Made by a program: the position numbers and the translations under genes. Positions 58,727 to 64,000 of a stretch of DNA of 64,000 bases are shown here, in pieces; within the stretch, counting starts at the first letter, position 1; every line of letters starts with the position of its first letter. The notes beneath the pieces are model-generated. The model was given only the letters and a program-made list of their open reading frames with translations, was not told the DNA's origin and did no database searches. The stretch comes from an uncultured Eubacteriales bacterium (GTDB lineage Bacteria; Bacillota; Clostridia; Peptostreptococcales; Anaerovoracaceae): positions 21,667 to 85,666 of the forward strand of contig OMZI01000012.1 in assembly GCA_900315485.1 (NCBI GenBank). The letters are read 5' to 3'.

Positions 58727-59650
58727 ATGCAGCTGAGCGATGCTGAGATCAGAGAGATACTGATCCGCAGAAAAAGAGAAAAAAAACGCAGACTCAGGAG
58801 GCGAAGACGACGGATGCTCATTATCCTCCTGCTGCTTATCGTGCTCATATTCGTTCTGGTCAGAGTGATCGGGCACGGCGGCAAAAGCAGCGATAAGGAT
58901 AAGAAGTCTGCTGATTCGGCTGCGTCCGGTGAAAACCGCGGAATCATATTTATAGACCCGGGTCACGGCGGAATGGATTCAGGATCTGACGATGACAACG
59001 AAAGGTATGAGAAAGACGATACTCTCAAACTGGGTCTTGCCGTCAGGGATCACCTTCAGGCTCTTGGCTTCAAGGTAGCGATGTCCCGCACCGAAGATGA
59101 AATGGTAGACAGAACAGAGCGCGGCGAGATGGCCAACAAGGCTGGTGCACAGTTCTTTGTCTCCATACACAGGAACAAAGCTGACGGAGGCGGTCAGGGA
59201 GTCGAAGGATTCATCCCTAAAGAGGATGATGCTGAGTCAAGGCTCCTCGGCGAGAACATAATGCATTTCCTCGGAAAAGCAGGTTTCGAAGAGAGGACGA
59301 TAAGAGCAGGAACTCTTGTCAGCTCGGCTGAAGATTACGAGGAAAACGCTGCAGCAGAGATGCCTTCTGTGCTTATAGAAGTCGGATTCCTCAGCAGCGC
59401 AGATGACAACTATCTGTTCGACAACAACCTCGACAAGAACGCGAAGGCGATCGCAGATGCGATCAACTATACATTCATGACATTGTACGAGCCGGAAGCG
59501 GCTGCAGAGTATGAGCAGATGATGGCTCAGACAGAAGCCGCATGCGAGCAGATCATGAAATCAACGAATGATGCACTCAGCGGAGCATCTGCAGCATTCG
59601 ATGGAACTGAAGAAGGTACAGATTCCGGCGGCGCAGATCCGCAGGCCTGA
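58727..59650 (+). CDS. N-acetylmuramoyl-L-alanine amidase (Amidase_3, membrane anchored)
   Basis: 307 residues. A very basic cytoplasmic start (RRKREKKRRLRRRRRR) and one membrane helix (about 30-46) lead to an Amidase_3 domain (about 73-250): DPGHGG carries the first zinc His, a Glu follows, SIHRN carries the second His, and LIEVGFLSS carries the catalytic Glu. It cleaves the amide between MurNAc and L-Ala outside the membrane. A C-terminal Glu/Ala-rich tail (about 258-307) is without assigned function. GGAG lies 6 nt before the ATG. Confidence 0.95.
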   Translation: MQLSDAEIREILIRRKREKKRRLRRRRRRMLIILLLLIVLIFVLVRVIGHGGKSSDKDKKSADSAASGENRGIIFIDPGHGGMDSGSDDDNERYEKDDTLKLGLAVRDHLQALGFKVAMSRTEDEMVDRTERGEMANKAGAQFFVSIHRNKADGGGQGVEGFIPKEDDAESRLLGENIMHFLGKAGFEERTIRAGTLVSSAEDYEENAAAEMPSVLIEVGFLSSADDNYLFDNNLDKNAKAIADAINYTFMTLYEPEAAAEYEQMMAQTEAACEQIMKSTNDALSGASAAFDGTEEGTDSGGADPQA

Positions 59651-59661
59651 CTTTATAAACC

Positions 59662-59696
59662 AAGACCGGAAGCCGCTCAGGCTTCCGGTCTTTTCA
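59662..59696. terminator. Bidirectional terminator after the amidase and PyrK-like genes
   Basis: Perfect 13-bp stem AAGACCGGAAGCC / GGCTTCCGGTCTT with a 5-nt loop; T-rich on the plus side (TTTTC). It lies between two convergent genes. Confidence 0.9.
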
Positions 59697-59725
59697 ATTA
59701 TCATGATTCAGTTGTAAACAGTATA

Positions 59726-60451
59726 TCAGCTGCTCATCTCATTCCATCTGATCTCATTCTTGTCATATACCGGCCCGTCATTTATGGAGCTTGTATCCCC
59801 GAGTCTTGTCGGTACGATGAGCTCCCCTTCCGGTTCTGATGTCGTGAGCATCTGATTGCTGAGGCTGAACTGCCCCTGGCTGCATCTCAGAACAAGTTTC
59901 TTCAGCATCTGCAGAGATCCGCTTGCACATACATAATTCGCATCATGTATCACATCAGCCGCAGTTCCTTCTCTGCCGTTGCTGCCGTCCAGAGTCAGGA
60001 CCTCTATCTCATTACAGATGGTGCGGAATGATTCGACCATATATATGTCAGATTTTGTATCATATCCGAGAACAGCCTTAAAGCTTTTACCTCTTGTAAG
60101 AAGACATCTGGCAAGTTCGAGCATCTCGGCTACTCCGGCACCGTCTGCCACAAGATATGCACCGTCCGGTACGGCATCGACATCGAATCCGTTTCCAAGA
60201 CCTGTAAGTGATCCCACCTCTGTTCCGATTTCTGTCGAAAGGAGCTGTTCCCCCTCCTCACAGTCTGCTCTGAAAACTACAGAAAATCTGTTGCTGTCAT
60301 AATCACAGACCGGAAAAGGTCTTACAAGTCCGCCCGCTTCTATCATGGCAAACTGCCCCGGCCTCTTGAATCTGCAGTCGTCTGTGCTGAATGTTATCTT
60401 GTATACATCGTTTGCAAGATGCTCCTTGTGAGCTACTTTACTTTTATTCAT
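59726..60451 (-). CDS. PyrK-like flavin/NAD oxidoreductase lacking its [2Fe-2S] cysteines
   Basis: 241 residues, resembling PyrK, the electron-transfer subunit of dihydroorotate dehydrogenase B. FAD-binding domain 1-90 with RPFPVCDYD; NAD-binding part with LVADGAGVAEMLELA; C-terminal SLSNQM ... DGPVYDKNEIRW. In PyrK this last segment contains four Cys for a [2Fe-2S] cluster between SLE-x-x-M and DGPVF; here the stretch MLTTSEPEGELIVPTRLG has none. No pyrD or pyrimidine gene is adjacent. It probably has another partner or has lost the cluster. Its start overlaps the RDD gene end by 8 nt. Confidence 0.82.
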   Translation of the reverse strand: MNKSKVAHKEHLANDVYKITFSTDDCRFKRPGQFAMIEAGGLVRPFPVCDYDSNRFSVVFRADCEEGEQLLSTEIGTEVGSLTGLGNGFDVDAVPDGAYLVADGAGVAEMLELARCLLTRGKSFKAVLGYDTKSDIYMVESFRTICNEIEVLTLDGSNGREGTAADVIHDANYVCASGSLQMLKKLVLRCSQGQFSLSNQMLTTSEPEGELIVPTRLGDTSSINDGPVYDKNEIRWNEMSS

Positions 60452-61241
60452 CTACATCACCCGTCCTTGCATTGACTGTGTCATATTCAGTCTTGTCAGC
60501 AGCTTCTGCCGCTGCATGTTTTGCTGTTTCTACCACAACATCTGCGACGTCAAGCACGCTGTCCGGAAGCTCTGTCACTGAAGGCTGCTCTGTAACATCA
60601 GCCTGTACGGCAGGTACTGCAGCTGCCTGTTCAGGAGCAGGTTCATTCGCCGGAGCGGCTGCCGGAACAGGTGCAGATTTCGGTGCAGGTCTGGCAGCTG
60701 CGGATCTCCGGGCATCTGCCTCATGCATAGCAGCGGATTCCTTCAGGTCAACTACATACGTATCGAGGATCTTGTCATGCCATCCTCTGTTCCTTTCATC
60801 TATAAGTATCCAGATGAACCCGAGGAGAAACACCGATCCGGATGCTGCCTTTACGAACCACTCTCTGAAAAGCATCTTCCAGAACCCTATCGGCTCGCCG
60901 TCCCTGCTCGATACTACCTCCAGTCCGAGAGCAGCTTTGCCTATCGTCTTTGACTTATTGAAAAATACGAGCTGTATTACTACATATGCGATGCTGAGTA
61001 TCAGGGATATGATCAGAGCTGTAGTGGTACCGGCAGTCAGTCCGCCGTTATATCCATATCCATAGCCATAACCGTAACCGAATCCGTAACCGTAGCTGTT
61101 GTATGCGAGTTCATTCGCAATAATGATGATCATTGCAATAAACGCTATGAAGCAGGACACTGCAGGAATGACCATATCTATGCAAGCTGCGCCGAAACGT
61201 TTGCCTCTTGACGCCAGCTTCATTGCTTTTCTTCTGCTCAT
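60444..61241 (-). CDS. RDD-family membrane protein with YG-repeat loop
   Basis: 265 residues. N-terminal RDD motif near RGKRFGAACIDMVIP, helices at about 15-40, 68-92 and 115-135, and WHDKILDTYVV. Between helices an aromatic loop of alternating YG/FG units (about 45-62) is unusual. The C-terminal part (about 165-265) is Ala/Pro-rich and soluble. RDD proteins are linked to ion or metabolite transport in a few cases; the role here is unknown. ATG at 61241 has AGAGG 8 nt upstream. It reads into the PyrK-like gene. Confidence 0.85.
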   Translation of the reverse strand: MSRRKAMKLASRGKRFGAACIDMVIPAVSCFIAFIAMIIIIANELAYNSYGYGFGYGYGYGYGYNGGLTAGTTTALIISLILSIAYVVIQLVFFNKSKTIGKAALGLEVVSSRDGEPIGFWKMLFREWFVKAASGSVFLLGFIWILIDERNRGWHDKILDTYVVDLKESAAMHEADARRSAAARPAPKSAPVPAAAPANEPAPEQAAAVPAVQADVTEQPSVTELPDSVLDVADVVVETAKHAAAEAADKTEYDTVNARTGDVDE

Positions 61242-61354
61242 TAACATTTCCTCTCTACTGCTGCTGAACGTCACTTCAACAGTCATTTAAGTGAATTCAA
61301 CAATATTATACTATATCGTTGGTTAATTTTTTGTATAAATAATATACAATCAGC

Positions 61355-61386
61355 AAATCAAAGCCCGCTCAATTATACAAGCGGGC
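61355..61386 (-). terminator. Terminator after the isc genes
   Basis: GCCCGCT (61363-61369) pairs with AGCGGGC (61380-61386), followed by TTTGATTTG on the minus strand, about 95 nt after nifU. Confidence 0.65.
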
Positions 61387-61479
61387 GAATGGATTTTGTT
61401 ATTAATAATCTTGATATTCTGACCACGTAGTATAGAAAACTTGCCGGCGGCGGAGATGATCCGCCATATGGATGCTGTA

Positions 61480-61899
61480 TCAGTCCTCGTGCGGCTCAAA
61501 ACCTACAAGGCTCTCAGGCATCTCCCTGCCGCTTCTTGTGTAGTAGTCGACAAGAGCAGCCTTGATAGCATCCTCAGCGAGAACTGAGCAGTGGATCTTT
61601 CTTGCAGGAAGTCCGTCAAGAGCCTCTACTACTGCCTTATTTGTAAGCTCAAGAGCTTCATCAAGTGTCTTGCCCTTGATAAGTTCAGTTGCCATGGAGC
61701 TTGTAGCGATAGCGCTGCCGCATCCGAATGTCTTGAACTTTACATCAGAGATCTTATCGTCTTCTATCTTGAGATACATCTTCATGATGTCTCCGCAGAG
61801 AGGATTTCCTACTTCGCCGATTCCGTCAGCATCTTCGATGACTCCTACATTGCGAGGGTGCTCAAAATGATCCATTACCTTATCTGTATACAGTGACAT
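61480..61899 (-). CDS. nifU: Fe-S cluster scaffold protein NifU/IscU
   Basis: 139 residues. Three scaffold cysteines: NPLCGD, FGCGSAIA and KIHCSVLAEDA; an aspartate follows Cys-Gly, as usual. It assembles [2Fe-2S] or [4Fe-4S] clusters with the cysteine desulfurase encoded upstream. It is the last gene of iscR-nifS-nifU, 59 nt after nifS. AAGGAG lies about 8 nt upstream. Confidence 0.96.
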   Translation of the reverse strand: MSLYTDKVMDHFEHPRNVGVIEDADGIGEVGNPLCGDIMKMYLKIEDDKISDVKFKTFGCGSAIATSSMATELIKGKTLDEALELTNKAVVEALDGLPARKIHCSVLAEDAIKAALVDYYTRSGREMPESLVGFEPHED

Positions 61900-61958
61900 T
61901 TCTTGTCTCCTTTCACCTTATATATCTACATTTCAGTTATATTCTGCATTTAGTCTGA

Positions 61959-63161
61959 TCAGGCATGTTCAGGAATGCAGTGTTCTCTCTTGCCTGTAAG
62001 AAGGTCTTCCCAGTATGGCGACATCGATCTGTAGTATTCAACTACCTGATGTACCTTCTCGATTATGTAATCGACCTGCTCTTCATCATTATTGATGTCA
62101 AGGCTGAATCTCAGGGAACCATGTGCTGCTTCCACAGGAACTCCCATTCCTGTGAGAACATGTGACGGGTCAAGGGATTCGCTGGTGCATGCTGATCCGG
62201 ATGAGCATTCGATGCCGTACATATCGAGATGCAGGAGAAGGCTCTCACCCTCTACTCCTTCGAATGACCAGTTGACATTTCCCGGAAGTCTCTTGACAGG
62301 ATCACCGTTGAGCTGGGAATAAGGAATGTCCTTAAGACCTGCGATCAGTCTGTCTCTCAGCGCTCTGACTTTGCTCATATTGGCATCCATATTGTCACAG
62401 CCTTCCTTCAGTGCTGCTGCCATTGCAGCGATACCAGGAACATTGACTGTGCCTGCTCTCTTTCCTCTTTCCTGAGCTCCGCCCTCAATTACATTCACAA
62501 GACGGATGCCGTTGCGTGCATACAGGATGCCTACGCCCTTAGGTCCGTGGAATTTGTGGCCTGACATCGACAGCATGTCGATGTTCATAGCCTGAACATC
62601 TATAGGGAGATGAGCAGCAGCCTGTACAGCGTCTGTATGGAACAGAACGCCCTTTTCCTTGCATAAAGCTCCGATCTCAGGGATCGGCTGTATAGCGCCC
62701 ATCTCATTATTTGCAAACATTACGGATACAAGTGCGGTATCTTCTCTTATCGCATCCTCAACATCCTTAACATCTACGATGCCGTTGCTCTGAGGCTTGA
62801 GGTATGTGACTTCAAAGCCTTCCTTCTCAAGCTTTGCCATCGTATGCAGGATTGCATGGTGCTCGATGTTGAGTGTGATGAGATGCTTTTTGCCTTTGCG
62901 TGCAAGGCCTCTTGCAGCGCTCAGGAGAGCCTGGTTATCAGCCTCCGAGCCGCCGGAAGTAAAGTAGATCTCATTAGGATTCTTCGCATTGATACAGGAT
63001 GCCACGATCTCTCTTGCTTCATCGAGGACTTCCTGTGTACGCTGACCGTCGCTGTGCAGGCTGTTAGGGTTGCCGTTGTAATTGTCAAGGCACTCTATCA
63101 GCTTGTCTCTTGCAGTCTTGCTGAGATAAGTAGTTGCCGCGTTGTCCGCATATACCTTCAT
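61959..63161 (-). CDS. nifS: Cysteine desulfurase (NifS/IscS type)
   Basis: 400 residues. PLP lysine in SMSGHKFHGPKG; substrate-binding YFTSGGSEADNQAL; catalytic cysteine in SSGSACTSES. It releases sulfur from cysteine for cluster assembly and is the usual partner of NifU. Follows the Rrf2 regulator gene by 18 nt. AAGGAG lies 7 nt before the ATG. Confidence 0.97.
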   Translation of the reverse strand: MKVYADNAATTYLSKTARDKLIECLDNYNGNPNSLHSDGQRTQEVLDEAREIVASCINAKNPNEIYFTSGGSEADNQALLSAARGLARKGKKHLITLNIEHHAILHTMAKLEKEGFEVTYLKPQSNGIVDVKDVEDAIREDTALVSVMFANNEMGAIQPIPEIGALCKEKGVLFHTDAVQAAAHLPIDVQAMNIDMLSMSGHKFHGPKGVGILYARNGIRLVNVIEGGAQERGKRAGTVNVPGIAAMAAALKEGCDNMDANMSKVRALRDRLIAGLKDIPYSQLNGDPVKRLPGNVNWSFEGVEGESLLLHLDMYGIECSSGSACTSESLDPSHVLTGMGVPVEAAHGSLRFSLDINNDEEQVDYIIEKVHQVVEYYRSMSPYWEDLLTGKREHCIPEHA

Positions 63162-63179
63162 CTTCTCTTCTCCTTAATA

Positions 63180-63632
63180 TTATTCAGAATCACACTGATC
63201 GCAGTAATCTCCGAGCATCTTTTTACGATTACCCTTAATTATGTCATCCAGAGTGATTTTGCTCAGATACTGTTCAATGACTTTATCAAGTCCCGCCCAC
63301 AGAGGAAGCGTGCTGCATGTCGCAGCCTTCTCGCACTGCACTCCGTCCTGCATTATGCAGTTTACCGGTGCAAGGGTCCCCTCTGTCAGGAGCAGAATTT
63401 CATTGATACTGTATTCCTCCGGTGATCTTGCCAGTTTATATCCGCCGTTCTTGCCCCTCAGACTCTGGAGCAGGCCTCCTTTGTTCAGAATGGAGATGAT
63501 GCTCTCGAGATATTTCATTGAGAGGTTCTCACGCTCAGCTATATCTGAAAGAGATACATAGCCTCCATCGGACAGCTTTGCCAGATCAACCATTACTGTC
63601 AGAGCATATCTGCCCTTGGTTGAAACCATCAT
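63180..63632 (-). CDS. iscR: Rrf2-family Fe-S-sensing regulator (IscR-like)
   Basis: 150 residues. Winged-helix DNA-binding domain (VSTKGRYALTVMVDLAKL, then LSDIAERENLSMKYLESIISILNKGGLLQSLRGKNGGYKLAR). Cys in GVQCEKAATCS and the NCIM segment gives the three-cysteine pattern expected for a bound [2Fe-2S] cluster. The C-terminus adds a CDQC pair beyond the usual length. It heads iscR-nifS-nifU, and a palindromic operator overlaps its promoter, consistent with autoregulation. Could also sense cysteine supply, as CymR does. Confidence 0.94.
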   Translation of the reverse strand: MMVSTKGRYALTVMVDLAKLSDGGYVSLSDIAERENLSMKYLESIISILNKGGLLQSLRGKNGGYKLARSPEEYSINEILLLTEGTLAPVNCIMQDGVQCEKAATCSTLPLWAGLDKVIEQYLSKITLDDIIKGNRKKMLGDYCDQCDSE

Positions 63633-63707
63633 TGTGATGCCTCCTGTTCTCTGCCGTGAAGCCTCCAGAAGCCGCTCTTTCAGCTGCTGTCTGTCACGAC
63701 CTTATAA

Positions 63708-63736
63708 ATCCTACCACCGTGGTAGGAATAAGTCAA
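63708..63736 (-). promoter_or_regulatory. isc operon promoter with Rrf2-type operator
   Basis: Minus strand TTGACT (63731-63736), 17-nt spacer, TAGGAT (63708-63713). The perfect 17-nt palindrome CCTACCAC-C-GTGGTAGG (63710-63726), extended by AT on each side, covers the spacer and -10. Confidence 0.85.
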
Positions 63737-63739
63737 CAT

Positions 63740-64000
63740 AATTATGCAGATACCGTTAAAGCTTTCAATAAAAATACCGTCCTCAGCCCTTTACGAAAAA
63801 CTCTTTCGCGCTTTACTTAAATGATTCATATAAATATAATATATTCGGTAAATTTTGGGATCATAGGGAACTGGAACCAAAACGATATGAAGAAACAACT
63901 ACATAGGCTCTCGGAATCTTGACGAATCATGAGCCTAATAGTTGCCAAACGGCGGCATAAGCGAACCTTGACAAGTGAATATTATCCAAAGTGAAAAGTG
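63740..64000. other. Non-coding, partly structured window end
   Basis: No gene fits the last 260 bases. A strong two-part stem is visible: CAACTA-cat-AGGCTC (63896-63910) against GAGCCT-aa-TAGTTG (63931-63944) with a 20-nt loop. The region resembles the start of a structured RNA or mobile intron, but I could not identify a class; the window ends inside it. Confidence 0.4.

Overview
The window looks like the chromosome of a strictly anaerobic Gram-positive bacterium of the Clostridia (low-G+C Firmicutes). Supporting signs are a trimeric electron-bifurcating [FeFe] hydrogenase, an IspH-ribosomal protein S1 fusion, MurT/GatD-type cell-wall genes, pyruvate phosphate dikinase beside a membrane pyrophosphatase, strong AGGAGG ribosome sites and sigma-A promoters. 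The exact genus cannot be named from the sequence. Most of the window is housekeeping sequence; no prophage, insertion sequence or CRISPR array was seen.

Layout. 1-4.7 kb: hflX (with an apparent frameshift), a DUF3810 membrane metallopeptidase, a PduL-type phosphotransacylase, a secreted SH3/glucosaminidase and a small HTH regulator. 4.9-6.5 kb: one minus-strand tRNA operon of 15 intact tRNAs plus a truncated tRNA-Tyr remnant. 6.5-14.8 kb: yigZ, hslU, hslV, topA, dprA, an orphan AT-rich gene, comM and yraN. 15-21.8 kb: a HAD phosphatase, trkA with two consecutive trkH genes, and a voltage-gated-type K+ channel with RCK domains. 21.8-26.2 kb: murT with a GatD-like partner that lacks its catalytic residues, then ispH-S1. 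26.3-35.1 kb: a ten-gene Mrp/Mbh-type antiporter operon in which two subunits share an unusual C-terminal domain. 35.2-38 kb: a radical SAM gene and lexA behind an SOS-box promoter, a structured non-coding region and proC. 38-44.5 kb: a small export protein, an M18 aminopeptidase and hydCBA. 44.8-52.1 kb: an S66 peptidase, a second K+ channel, hppA and ppdK. 52.2-58.4 kb: glyQS, a DUF4342 gene, recO, era, ybeY, phoH, yqeY and rpsU. 58.7-63.7 kb: an amidase, a PyrK-like protein without its Fe-S ligands, an RDD protein and iscR-nifS-nifU behind a palindromic operator.

Common themes. Several blocks concern ion and energy balance: HydABC, HppA with PpdK (pyrophosphate economy), the Mrp-like antiporter, the Trk uptake system and two K+ channels. 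The most unusual observations are (1) the shared RRRKPSM/TKR-ILDLI tail on two antiporter-operon proteins; (2) the catalytically degenerate GatD next to MurT; (3) a radical SAM gene inside the LexA autoregulated operon; (4) the truncated tRNA-Tyr and the hflX frameshift, which are real decay or assembly errors; (5) two short palindromic repeat families (31 and 33 nt); and (6) the structured region between lexA and proC with an exposed CCTCCTTTCT loop.
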